34,040 nucleotides of DNA from the NCBI GenBank assembly GCA_023382455.1, contig JAHDVX010000031.1, forward strand, positions 1 to 34,040. The letters run 5' to 3'. The position numbers and the translations under genes were made by a program. Positions 13,498 to 20,753 of the stretch are shown piece by piece (position 1 is the stretch's first letter; the number at the start of each line of letters is the position of its first letter). The DNA comes from Flavobacteriales bacterium. GTDB taxonomy: Bacteria > Bacteroidota > Bacteroidia > Flavobacteriales_F > PHOS-HE28. The notes beneath the pieces are model-generated. The model was not told where the DNA came from, ran no database searches, and saw only the letters and a program-made list of their open reading frames with translations.

Positions 13498-14001
13498 ATG
13501 ACCCAGCCCGCACCTTTCAACTTCATCGTCGCCAAGGACGCGAAGACCATCACCGTGGAACGCGTCTTTGCCGCCAAGCTCGATACCGTGTGGGCTGCAT
13601 GGACCCAGCCCGACATCCTCTGCAAATGGTGGGCGCCCAAGCCCTATCAGTGCATCATCACCACGCTCGACTTCCGCGCCGGTGGACGCTGGTCCTACAG
13701 CATGCAAGGGCCCGAAGGCGACCGCCACTACTGCTTTTTCGACTACGAAGAAGTGAGGCCGAAGACCTATTACTCCGGCCGCGATGCCTTTTGCGACGAG
13801 CAGGGCAACCTGAACACCGCATTGCCGAGCATGTATTGGGAGCTGAACTTCAAGGACCAAGGGGAAAGCACATCGGTCCGCATCCTGATCCGCTTCAATT
13901 CGGAAGAAGACCTCGAGGCCATCGTGAAGATGGGCTTCAAGGAAGGTTTCGCCCAGGGCATGGATCAATTGGATGAATTGCTGGCCGACGAATCGTTGTG
14001 A
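13498..14001 (+). CDS. SRPBCC (AHSA1-type) protein 2
   Basis: 167 residues with the same fold: KTITVERVFAAKLDTVWAAW, CKWWAPKPYQ in place of the usual WWGP, FRAGGRWSYSMQGPEGD, and a C-terminal helix EGFAQGMDQLDELL. It follows protein 1 after 3 nt. It is clearly a paralogue but well diverged, so a different ligand is likely. Confidence 0.9.
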   Translation: MTQPAPFNFIVAKDAKTITVERVFAAKLDTVWAAWTQPDILCKWWAPKPYQCIITTLDFRAGGRWSYSMQGPEGDRHYCFFDYEEVRPKTYYSGRDAFCDEQGNLNTALPSMYWELNFKDQGESTSVRILIRFNSEEDLEAIVKMGFKEGFAQGMDQLDELLADESL

Positions 14002-14062
14002 GCATTCGTAGCCGCGAAACCAACGCGTAACTCGTAACACACTAACCCACAATACTTTCCCC

Positions 14063-14524
14063 ATGATCACCACTCCCAACATCATTACCACCCAGGAAGT
14101 CGCCACCACCGTGATCCACCTCCTGATCCCCTGCCAGGACATGGGCAAGTACATGGACCCCGCGATCCAGGAGGTCATCAAGACCATCACCGGGCAAGGC
14201 ATTCAGATCACCGGCCCGATGTTCTGCTACCACCACCGCCGCCCCGGTGACACCTTCGATTTCGAGATCGGCTTTCCGGTGAACAAGGCGATCAAGGAAG
14301 AAGGCCGCGTGAAGAACAGCAAGCTGCCAGCGGTGAAGGTGGTGCGCAGCGTGTATCAAGGCCCCTACGAAGGCTTGGCCCAGGCTTGGCCTGCGCTGCA
14401 GCAATGGGTGCGCGCAAACGGACACGGCGAAACGGGCCGGTTCTGGGAGAGCTACCTGAACAACCCCAATGAAGTGAAAGACCCGAAGGATTACCGCACG
14501 GAATTGAACTGGATCGTGGGCTGA
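14063..14524 (+). CDS. GyrI-like small-molecule-binding protein
   Basis: 153 residues resembling stand-alone GyrI-like/AraC effector-binding domains: two repeats around GPMFCYHHRRPGDTFDFEIG and VVRSVYQGPYEGLAQAWPAL, with C-terminal FWESYLNNPNEVKDPKDYRT. The family binds cationic or aromatic small molecules; some inhibit gyrase or hydrolyse toxins. Here it lacks a DNA-binding domain. A TACTTTCC sequence (14053-14060) just before the ATG may be an internal promoter. It lies in the SRPBCC operon. Confidence 0.82.
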   Translation: MITTPNIITTQEVATTVIHLLIPCQDMGKYMDPAIQEVIKTITGQGIQITGPMFCYHHRRPGDTFDFEIGFPVNKAIKEEGRVKNSKLPAVKVVRSVYQGPYEGLAQAWPALQQWVRANGHGETGRFWESYLNNPNEVKDPKDYRTELNWIVG

Positions 14525-14535
14525 TCCCATGTACC

Positions 14536-14554
14536 GTCGACCCACCGGGTCGAC
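14536..14554. repeat. Palindromic repeat B, copy 3
   Basis: GTCGACCC / GGGTCGAC around ACC, the same 19 bases as copy 1 in copA, now in the 43-bp gap between the GyrI-like gene and SRPBCC protein 3. Confidence 0.85.
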
Positions 14555-14567
14555 CTACCATAACCCA

Positions 14568-15095
14568 ATGAAGAAGGCAACCGAAAGAATGCCATTGAAC
14601 CCCGGCCAAACCGCCGAGGCCGATCCGCGAGCCATTACGGACGGACGAACCCTCGTGCTCACGCGCATGCTCAATGCCCCGCGCGAGCTGGTGTTCCAAG
14701 CATGGACCGACCCCAAGCACCTGGTGCACTGGTGGGGTCCTTCGGACTTCACCCTGCCCCATTGCGAACAGGACTTCCGCTTGGGCGGCAACTACCGCTT
14801 CTGCATGAGATCTCCGGATGGCAGCGATCATTGGGTGCGCGGCGAGTACACCTACATCGACCCGCCATCCCGCTTGGTCTTCACCTGGCTGCGCGAGGAC
14901 GCCGAAGGCGACATCTGGTGCGACACCGTGGTCTCCATCACGTTGGAAGAGCAAGGCGGTCGCACCAAGCTGATCCTGGAGCAGACCACCTTCGCCACCG
15001 TTGCGCATTGCGAGGAACATGCCTTCGGCTGGAACCAATGCCTGGACCGTTTGGTCCATTTCGTGGAACGCTCAACCAACAACCTTGAACGATGA
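14568..15095 (+). CDS. SRPBCC (AHSA1-type) protein 3
   Basis: 175 residues: TLVLTRMLNAPRELVFQAW, HWWGPSDFTLP, FRLGGNYRFCMRSPDG, SITLEEQGGRTKLILEQ and a C-terminal helix. It starts after palindrome B copy 3; an in-frame ATG at 14529 lies before the palindrome and would add residues encoded by it, so 14568 is preferred. Its stop overlaps the VOC gene start (ATGA). Confidence 0.88.
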   Translation: MKKATERMPLNPGQTAEADPRAITDGRTLVLTRMLNAPRELVFQAWTDPKHLVHWWGPSDFTLPHCEQDFRLGGNYRFCMRSPDGSDHWVRGEYTYIDPPSRLVFTWLREDAEGDIWCDTVVSITLEEQGGRTKLILEQTTFATVAHCEEHAFGWNQCLDRLVHFVERSTNNLER

Positions 15096-15589
15096 AACTG
15101 CAGAAGATCCAATCCTGCCTCTGGGTGGACGGCAAGGCCGAGCAAGCCGTGAAATTCTACACGGGCATCTTCCCCAAGTCGCGCGTAGGCACCACGGTGC
15201 GGGTAACGCCAGAAGCGGGCAAGGCGCATGGCGCCAAGGCCGGCTCGGTGCTCACGGTGGAGATCGAGCTCCTGGGCCAACGTTTCCTGGTACTTGCGGG
15301 CCGTCCGCCCGCGATCGTGCCCAGCTATGCGTGCTCCTTCATCATCCTCTGCAAGGACCAGAAGGAAGTGGACCACTATTGGAAGAAGCTCGGATCTGGC
15401 GGGCCGAAGGAGATGCAGAACTGCGGCTGGCTCCAGGACAAGTTCGGCGTGATCTGGCAGGTGGTGCCGGAACGCTTCATGAAGATGGTCGCGGACAAGG
15501 ACGCCCGCAAAGTGGACCGCGTGATGAAGGCGATGATGCCGATGAAGAAGCTGGACCTGGCCAAGCTGGAGAAGGCGTACAAGGGGTGA
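15092..15589 (+). CDS. VOC-fold protein (PhnB / '3-demethylubiquinone methyltransferase' family)
   Basis: 165 residues: IQSCLWVDGKAEQAVKFYTG and IFPKSRVG at the start, then LGQRFLVLAGRPP, SFIILCKDQKEVDHYWKKL and the LQDKFGVIWQVVPERFMKM end. This is the glyoxalase-like family usually mislabelled as a methyltransferase; no methyltransferase motif is present. Its true reaction is unknown. It overlaps SRPBCC protein 3 by 4 nt, so it is translationally coupled. Confidence 0.88.
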   Translation: MKLQKIQSCLWVDGKAEQAVKFYTGIFPKSRVGTTVRVTPEAGKAHGAKAGSVLTVEIELLGQRFLVLAGRPPAIVPSYACSFIILCKDQKEVDHYWKKLGSGGPKEMQNCGWLQDKFGVIWQVVPERFMKMVADKDARKVDRVMKAMMPMKKLDLAKLEKAYKG

Positions 15590-15626
15590 ATCATTGAGAT
15601 CGGTTCACCACAATGATGTGAAACGC

Positions 15627-16220
15627 ATGAAGAAGACCAGCCCAAGTTCTATCGACCCGGAGATCCTCACCTTCGAAACCGCCGCCGATTGGCACGCCTG
15701 GCTCACCAAGCACCACGCCAGCTCCACAGGCATCTTCATCCGCATCGGCAAGAAGGGAAGCGGACTCCTCTCCATCACCGCGCCCGAAGCACTGGAAGTG
15801 GCGCTCTGCCACGGCTGGATCGACGCCATCCGCAAGGCGGGCGACGACAAGACCTTCCTGCAGCGCTACGTGCCCCGCGGCCCGCGCAGCATCTGGAGCG
15901 AGATCAACAAGAAGAAGGTGCAGGAGCTGATCAAGGCCAAGCTGATGCGCCCCGCCGGACTGGCCGCCGTGAAGCGCGCCAAGGAGAACGGACAATGGGA
16001 CAACGCTTATGCTCCGGCCAGCACCATCACCGTGCCGCCCGACCTGGAGGCCGCATTGAAGAAGAACAAGAAAGCCCGCGAGTTCTTCGCCACCTTGAAG
16101 GGAAGCAACCGCTACGCCTTCTTGCACCGGCTCGTAACGGCCAAGAAACCCGAGACCCGCGCCAAACGCCTGGCCACCTTCATCGGCATGATGGAGCGAG
16201 GGGAGGTGTTCTATCCGTGA
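15627..16220 (+). CDS. YdeI / OmpD-associated family protein
   Basis: 197 residues. DWHAWLTKHHASSTGIFIRI, ALEVALCHGWIDAIRK and RYVPRGPRSIWSEINKKKV match the YdeI-like N-terminus. The C-terminal DLEAALKKNKKAREFFATL and TRAKRLATFIGMMERGE match the OmdA (bacteriocin-protection) motif. E. coli YdeI is linked to peptide-antibiotic resistance; here the role is unknown. The ATG at 15627 is preferred over an upstream in-frame start at 15594. Confidence 0.88.
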   Translation: MKKTSPSSIDPEILTFETAADWHAWLTKHHASSTGIFIRIGKKGSGLLSITAPEALEVALCHGWIDAIRKAGDDKTFLQRYVPRGPRSIWSEINKKKVQELIKAKLMRPAGLAAVKRAKENGQWDNAYAPASTITVPPDLEAALKKNKKAREFFATLKGSNRYAFLHRLVTAKKPETRAKRLATFIGMMERGEVFYP

Positions 16221-16258
16221 GAAGGTCCTTGAGAACGAACCCATGCAACGAACCGCCG

Positions 16259-16684
16259 ATGAAAGCCGCCAGCACAAAAGCCTACCTGGAGCAACTGCCC
16301 GCCGACCAGCGAAAGGCCTTGGAGCGATTGCGCAAACAGATCCTGGCGGCAGCGCCCGGCACCGAGGAGCACTTCGGCTATGGTCTGCCGGGCTTCAAGT
16401 ACAACGGCCATCCCATGCTGTACATCGGTGCGGCAAAGAACCATTGCGCCCTATACGGCTCCGTGCCCATCGGTTTCAAGGATGCGCTGAAGGATTTCAA
16501 GTCCAGCAAGGGCGCCATCCAGTTCACGCCGGAGGTCCCGCTGCCCGAAGCACTGGTGAACGAGATGGTGAAAGCGAAACGGGATGAGATCTTGGAGCGG
16601 TGGCCCATGAAGGATGTGGGGAAAGGGATAGGGGTGAGGAAGTCCAACAAGGAGGCGGCCAGGAAGGCTGCGAAGAAGCAATGA
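16259..16684 (+). CDS. DUF1801 (YdhG-like) protein
   Basis: 141 residues with the DUF1801 core: AYLEQLPADQRKALERLRKQ, EEHFGYGLPGFKYNGHPMLY, CALYGSVPIGF and a Lys/Ala-rich tail. Some relatives are described as iron chaperone-like, but the function is not settled. The stop overlaps the next ATG (ATGA), coupling it to SRPBCC protein 4. Confidence 0.86.
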   Translation: MKAASTKAYLEQLPADQRKALERLRKQILAAAPGTEEHFGYGLPGFKYNGHPMLYIGAAKNHCALYGSVPIGFKDALKDFKSSKGAIQFTPEVPLPEALVNEMVKAKRDEILERWPMKDVGKGIGVRKSNKEAARKAAKKQ

Positions 16685-17130
16685 ACACCATGGACATGGA
16701 GGGTCTTGAGGTGCACAGCACGCGGACCATCAAAGCGCCACGCGAGCGGGTCTTCGCCGCCTGGACCGACCCGGATCAGCTCGCCCGCTGGTGGGGCCCA
16801 AAGGGATTCACCAACACCATCCACCGCTTCGAGTTGAAGCCGGAAGGTATCTGGGACTTCACCATGCACGGTCCGAACGGCCAGGACTTCCACAATACCT
16901 GTGTCTTCAAGCGTATCGAAGCACCGGACTACCTGGAGTTCGACCACCTGAAGGAGATGCACTTCTACAAAGCCATGGTGCGCTTCATCGAAGTGAAGGG
17001 CGGCACCCGCATCGATTGGGCCATGCGCTTCGATACGGTGGAGGAACTCGCGCCGATCCGCAATTTCATCGCGCGGGCGAACGAGGAGAACATGGCCAAG
17101 CTTCAGGCATTGCTTGACGATCAACGCTGA
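16681..17130 (+). CDS. SRPBCC (AHSA1-type) protein 4
   Basis: 149 residues: VHSTRTIKAPRERVFAAWTD, ARWWGPKGFTNTIHRFELKP, WDFTMHGPNGQDFHNTCVF, then VKGGTRIDWAMRFDTVEELA and a C-terminal helix. It is closest in outline to protein 1 (both WWGP..GFTN). ATG 16681 overlaps the DUF1801 stop. Confidence 0.9.
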   Translation: MNTMDMEGLEVHSTRTIKAPRERVFAAWTDPDQLARWWGPKGFTNTIHRFELKPEGIWDFTMHGPNGQDFHNTCVFKRIEAPDYLEFDHLKEMHFYKAMVRFIEVKGGTRIDWAMRFDTVEELAPIRNFIARANEENMAKLQALLDDQR

Positions 17131-17138
17131 CCAACGCG

Positions 17139-17159
17139 ATTCCGGGTCAAGCCCGGAAT
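17139..17159. repeat. Palindromic repeat C (ATTCCGGG-TCAAG-CCCGGAAT)
   Basis: Perfect 8-bp stem with a 5-nt loop filling the gap between SRPBCC protein 4 and the DoxX-like gene. In translation it gives the GLDPESR-type peptide I recall as a widespread dispersed repeat in many bacterial phyla; this is recollection, not a search. Confidence 0.7.
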
Positions 17160-17166
17160 GACGACC

Positions 17167-17544
17167 ATGAAAAAGCTCAACATCAGCTACTGGATCATCA
17201 CCGCGCTCTTCAGCGCATTCATGCTCTGGTCCAGCTTCGGAGGGCTCAAGCTGGACGAACAGACCGTGGCCTTTCTCCATGACCACCTGGGCTATCCGCT
17301 CTATTTCATCCGGCTGATCTCCGTGGCCAAGATCATCGGGGCCATTGCCATCCTGCTGCCGTTCGTACCTGCCCGCGTGAAGGAATGGGCCTACTTCGGT
17401 TTCTTCATCGACCTCCTGACCGCCGCATATTCCTTCCGGGCCGTGGGCGATCCGGTGAGCGGCTGGGCGCCTATGTTCCTGTTCATTGCCATACTCATCG
17501 CCGCTTACCTTTTACACCACAAGCGTCTGGCCGCGCAGGCGTGA
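17167..17544 (+). CDS. DoxX-like integral membrane protein
   Basis: 125 residues with four hydrophobic segments: SYWIITALFSAFMLWSSFGG, YFIRLISVAKIIGAIAILLP, WAYFGFFIDLLTAAYSF and APMFLFIAILIAAYLLH. This fits the DoxX-like family of small inner-membrane proteins of unclear function. It is the first membrane protein of the operon. An ATG at 17158 lies within the repeat C edge; 17167 (MKKLN) is more likely. Confidence 0.85.
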   Translation: MKKLNISYWIITALFSAFMLWSSFGGLKLDEQTVAFLHDHLGYPLYFIRLISVAKIIGAIAILLPFVPARVKEWAYFGFFIDLLTAAYSFRAVGDPVSGWAPMFLFIAILIAAYLLHHKRLAAQA

Positions 17545-17571
17545 TCCCCATTGCCACCAACACTTCACAAC

Positions 17572-18096
17572 ATGCTCTACATCCTCGTCATGCTCGGGCT
17601 CATCCTCGTGGGCCTGTTCATCGCGGCTTCCCAAAAGCCGGATACCGTTCACTACGAACGCAGCACCGTGATCAACGCACCGCCGGACCGCATCCTGCCG
17701 CACATCAGCGATTTCCGCAAGTGGGCCGCCTGGAGCCCTTGGGACAAAATGGATCCGGCCATGAAGCGTTCGTTCAGCGGTGCCGAAAGCGGTGTGGGTG
17801 CACGCTATGCCTGGGTGGGCAACAAGAAGGTGGGCGAAGGCAACATGTTGATCAACGAGGTCAGCACCCAGGGCGTGAAGCTCGACCTCAACTTCCTCAA
17901 GCCGTGGAAGGCGGAGTGCAAGGTGCAGCTCGCCTTCACGCCAAGCGGCAACGGCACGCAGGTGCGTTGGATCATGGACGGCCCCAATTCCTTCATGGGC
18001 AAGCTCTTCAGCCTGTTCGTGAACATGGACAAGATGATCGGCAAGGACTTCGAGACCGGCCTTTCGGGATTGAAGGCGGTGGTGGAGAAGGCGTAA
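17572..18096 (+). CDS. Membrane-anchored SRPBCC (polyketide cyclase-like) protein 5
   Basis: 174 residues. An N-terminal membrane segment (MLYILVMLGLILVGLFIAAS) is followed by an SRPBCC domain: VHYERSTVINAPPDRILPHI, FRKWAAWSPWDKMDPAMKRS and a C-terminal FETGLSGLKAVVEKA. It differs from the AHSA1-type members and belongs with polyketide cyclase/dehydrase-like proteins. It follows the DoxX-like gene after 27 nt and is the last member of the continuous plus-strand run. Confidence 0.86.
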   Translation: MLYILVMLGLILVGLFIAASQKPDTVHYERSTVINAPPDRILPHISDFRKWAAWSPWDKMDPAMKRSFSGAESGVGARYAWVGNKKVGEGNMLINEVSTQGVKLDLNFLKPWKAECKVQLAFTPSGNGTQVRWIMDGPNSFMGKLFSLFVNMDKMIGKDFETGLSGLKAVVEKA

Positions 18097-18131
18097 CGGG
18101 AACTCAGCGCCAGCACGTCAGTGGCGAGGGA

Positions 18132-18569
18132 TCACCGTTTTCGCCGCACCGCGTACTTCAGCAGGAAGTCCTCCGGCGGAAGCACCTCCATTTTCGCGAA
18201 GTGCCAGTCCCGGCGATCGTAGGTGACGATGCTCGTACATCCGGCATCAACAGCCGAGAAATACTGGAAGCCGTCCTCGATATCGGCAATGGCCGGGTTG
18301 GCGAAGGTGGCTTCCACGGCCTTGGGGCCCATGGTGGTGACCTTCAATTTCTCCGATAGCAGCGTGATCTTCTTTCTTGCCAGTTTTCGGCCATTCTTCT
18401 TCTCGGCAAAGAAGGCCCCGATGGCCAAGCACAACGGCGAGGTGAACACGTCGAATCGCGGATCATCGGCCAGGCTGAGCACCCGGGCGCAGGCACCGAA
18501 ACGTGGGTACTCATTGCAGAGCACCGTCACCAGCACGTTGGCGTCGAGGAAGATCTTTTGCGCAGGCAT
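18132..18569 (-). CDS. PIN-domain (VapC-like) toxin
   Basis: 145 residues. Acidic PIN residues are in place: Asp9 in FLDANVLV, Glu20, the central AIADIEDGFQYFSAVDAG (Asp96/Asp99) and VTYDRRDW near 116-122. The family cleaves RNA with Mg2+. The upstream partner gene encodes a ribbon-helix-helix-type antitoxin. The pair runs against the flanking SRPBCC genes, suggesting it inserted between them. Unusually it is 45 bp from its antitoxin, and that gap is filled by a palindromic repeat. Confidence 0.86.
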   Translation of the reverse strand: MPAQKIFLDANVLVTVLCNEYPRFGACARVLSLADDPRFDVFTSPLCLAIGAFFAEKKNGRKLARKKITLLSEKLKVTTMGPKAVEATFANPAIADIEDGFQYFSAVDAGCTSIVTYDRRDWHFAKMEVLPPEDFLLKYAVRRKR

Positions 18570-18575
18570 GCATAT

Positions 18576-18612
18576 CTCCCCTCGCCATGGGTGAGGGGCC
18601 GGGGGTGAGGTG
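18576..18612. repeat. Palindromic repeat D between antitoxin and toxin genes
   Basis: Stem CCCCTCGCC (18578-18586) / GGTGAGGGG (18590-18598), nine pairs with one G-T, loop ATG, followed by CCGGGGGTGAGG. Translated it gives the MGEGPGVR-type peptide, which I recall as a hallmark of a dispersed repeat found in many bacteria. It fills the vapB-vapC gap. Confidence 0.65.
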
Positions 18613-18614
18613 TA

Positions 18615-18878
18615 TTACTTCCTTCCCCGGCTCGCCAGGTAATCCTTCTTCAGGTTCCTATTGGCCGCGTTCTTGCGCACGTAGGTCGCTTCGCCTTCCG
18701 CCACCTGGCTGATCCAATCGCTTACGGGCAGTTCATCCAGGCTGCGGTAGCGCTTGTCCGTCACCTTGGCCAACATGAACTCGATGAGCCGCGACAGGCT
18801 GATGTTGTTGGCTTCGGCGAAGGCCTTGGCCCGTTCGGCCACGCCTGCATCGAAGCTGAGGGTGAGCTTGGTGTCCAT
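18615..18878 (-). CDS. VapB-type antitoxin (DUF6364-like)
   Basis: 87 residues. The N-terminal KLTLSFDAGVAERAKAFAEA and NNISLSRLIEFMLAKV fit a ribbon-helix-helix DNA-binding fold; the C-terminal part (YRSLDELPVSDWISQVAEGE) resembles DUF6364. It is expected to bind both the PIN toxin and its own promoter. The -7 box TATCTTTG lies 19 nt before the ATG, and GTTA (18913-18916) / TAAC (18922-18925) upstream is an operator candidate. Confidence 0.82.
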   Translation of the reverse strand: MDTKLTLSFDAGVAERAKAFAEANNISLSRLIEFMLAKVTDKRYRSLDELPVSDWISQVAEGEATYVRKNAANRNLKKDYLASRGRK

Positions 18879-18897
18879 GGCATGATGAATTCTACGG

Positions 18898-18905
18898 CAA
18901 AGATA
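18898..18905 (-). promoter_or_regulatory. -7 box of VapBC module (TATCTTTG)
   Basis: Exact TAnnTTTG match on the minus strand, 19 nt before the antitoxin ATG. The surrounding AT-rich 18895-18925 contains the short inverted repeat GTTA-N5-TAAC. Confidence 0.6.
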
Positions 18906-18990
18906 TACATTCGTTACGTATTAACAGCCCTGGACCACCAAGATGCTCGTTCGGCGGTCTTGGAAGCGTGTGCGTTGTATACCGGTCCCG

Positions 18991-18998
18991 TACTTTCG
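18991..18998 (+). promoter_or_regulatory. -7 box of SRPBCC gene 6 (TACTTTCG)
   Basis: One mismatch to TAnnTTTG, 7 nt before the ATG at 19006. It gives this SRPBCC gene its own promoter, separate from the ArsR operon. Confidence 0.5.
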
Positions 18999-19005
18999 GG
19001 GTGCC

Positions 19006-19509
19006 ATGGAACCCCCCGCCGCCCAACGTGCTCGAAACAATGTCGCCACCCCGGCCCCGGACGAGATCCGCATAACCCGTGTCTTCTCCGCGCCCCGCAA
19101 GCTGGTGTGGCAGGCATGGACCACGCCCGGCATGCTGGTGCACTGGTTCGGCTGCGCGGCCTTCAGTACGATTGATGCGGAAGCCGATGTGCGCGAAGGC
19201 GGCACTTGGCGCGTGGTGATGCGCGCGCCGGATGGCGTGGGCTATCCGGCCTACGGTACCTACACGGCAGTGCGCCCCATCGATCACCTGGCCTTCACCC
19301 ACCAGTGGGAAAAGCAAGTGGTGGAGGTGAACCCGGCGAACCACACCACACAGGTCACGGTGGACCTGTACGATGAGGGCGAGCGGACCCGCATGGAATT
19401 CCGCCAGACGGGCCTGGCCACGGAAGCCTCGCGTGAAAGCCACATCGGCGGCTGGTGCGACAGCATGGATGCGTTGGGGGAGACCATTGTGCAGCAGGTC
19501 CTCCGCTGA
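19006..19509 (+). CDS. SRPBCC (AHSA1-type) protein 6
   Basis: 167 residues: EIRITRVFSAPRKLVWQAW, VHWFGCAAFSTID (the usual WWGP is changed to WFGC), VREGGTWRVVMRAPDGVGYP, TVDLYDEGERTRMEFRQTGL and a C-terminal helix. The start at 19006 follows a -7 box; an upstream in-frame start at 18943 lies beyond it. It is separated from the rest of the SRPBCC cluster by the inverted VapBC module. Confidence 0.88.
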   Translation: MEPPAAQRARNNVATPAPDEIRITRVFSAPRKLVWQAWTTPGMLVHWFGCAAFSTIDAEADVREGGTWRVVMRAPDGVGYPAYGTYTAVRPIDHLAFTHQWEKQVVEVNPANHTTQVTVDLYDEGERTRMEFRQTGLATEASRESHIGGWCDSMDALGETIVQQVLR

Positions 19510-19516
19510 GCGCCGC

Positions 19517-20704
19517 TCACAGGTCGAGCATCACGCGTAATTGCATCTGCAGGATCTCGCCCATGGTGGTGCACCGCTTGAAGTCTGCGCAGCGGTGGTA
19601 AGAGGCCAGCTCCTTGCGGAGCAGGGCCACATGCTCCGTTAGGCTGATGCGCTCGCCGTGCATCACGTCCAGCAATTCCTCCACCTGCTCGGCGGCCACC
19701 TGGTAACGCTTGCGCAGCAGGGATCGTTCCTCCTGGGCATATTGTTCGGCCGTCTCCGGCCCGATGTGCTCCCGGGCCAAGGCCACGTACGCCAGGTTCT
19801 CCTTGTAGAACTGCGGCAAATAGATGCGGTGCCGACCCTCGAAGCTCTGCTGGTCGAAGTCGATGCTGCGCAGGCGGTACTGCACCTGGTCGAAGTCCTG
19901 CACCATGCCCACCACGAAGTTGTAGGCCCGCATGTCGCCCAGCAGACGCACGAAGCAGCGTTCATTGAACTTCACGAACTCCTTGCACAGCCGCACGGCG
20001 TTGAAGTCGCCCCCGTACCGCTCCGGCGCCTTGATGAAGTCGTCGCCCGGCACGCCGATGATGTGCTCCTCCACCAGGGTGCCGCCCGTGCAGATGTAGT
20101 TGATCTTGTTGGGGCTGAGCAAGTGCTCCAGCTCCAGGCCGTACACCCGGCTCGCGTCGGCCTTCTTGATGTAGTAGTAGTCGTGGTTGTCGTTCAGCTG
20201 GTTCAGGATCTTCACGCGGAAGGGCTGGCTGTTCCCGAATCCGCAGAAATCGATGCTGGCCACCTGTAAGTGGGGCAGGGGCTTGCCGCCGCCGGTGAGG
20301 ATGCAGTAGAGCTCCACCAGCCGATGGCGGGTGTCCTCCATTTCCGAAGGGCGGAGCATCACGGTGGTCCATAGCGTCTCCCGCCCATCGACCCCCCGGT
20401 GTGCCATCAGCCCGTCGTGCCGCAGCAGGTCGTCGTAGGCAATGGGCAGCGGGCTGCGGCGCCCATGTTTGCCCAGGTAGTTCCCCAATCCTTCCCCGAT
20501 CGCATAGTTCGGCTTGCGCCGGGCGATGTGGTTGGTGTGCCGGTGTTCGCTGCCCGGCGTACGGAGGGGATGTGCACTGCTGCGCATGGCCGATGGGGCG
20601 CGAAGCTCCGTTGTTACGGTCTTCACGCCCGCCGGTTGCGCGGGCTGACCGCGTTTTCGGCCTTTATTTTGCCTTTCGCCGCCGTGTGCCGAACGTTCAA
20701 CCAT
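19517..20704 (-). CDS. Conserved hypothetical protein, candidate protein-kinase-like fold
   Basis: 395 residues from ATG 20704 (a shorter start at 20587 is possible). No named family is recognised, but key kinase-fold elements appear in the right order: YYYIKKADASRVYGLELEHL (candidate strand-3 Lys and helix-C Glu, ~178-193), GGTLVEEHIIGVPG (hinge-like, ~207-220), LLGDMRAYNFVV (catalytic-loop-like GDxRxxN, 256-262) and SIDFDQ (metal-binding DFD, 281-285). HipA/APH-type kinases share this layout. The C-terminal 90 residues are helical. The N-terminal ~60 residues are basic and low complexity. It is divergent from ppsA. The kinase assignment is inference from motifs. Confidence 0.55.
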   Translation of the reverse strand: MVERSAHGGERQNKGRKRGQPAQPAGVKTVTTELRAPSAMRSSAHPLRTPGSEHRHTNHIARRKPNYAIGEGLGNYLGKHGRRSPLPIAYDDLLRHDGLMAHRGVDGRETLWTTVMLRPSEMEDTRHRLVELYCILTGGGKPLPHLQVASIDFCGFGNSQPFRVKILNQLNDNHDYYYIKKADASRVYGLELEHLLSPNKINYICTGGTLVEEHIIGVPGDDFIKAPERYGGDFNAVRLCKEFVKFNERCFVRLLGDMRAYNFVVGMVQDFDQVQYRLRSIDFDQQSFEGRHRIYLPQFYKENLAYVALAREHIGPETAEQYAQEERSLLRKRYQVAAEQVEELLDVMHGERISLTEHVALLRKELASYHRCADFKRCTTMGEILQMQLRVMLDL

Positions 20705-20753
20705 AATTTTCCGTTTCACCCGGCTGCAAAACAAGTGTAACAACCCGATCTCC

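Noticed and set aside
14529-14567. Earlier start for SRPBCC protein 3
   Set aside because: The extra 13 residues are encoded by palindromic repeat B and its flanks; the family begins after ATG 14568.
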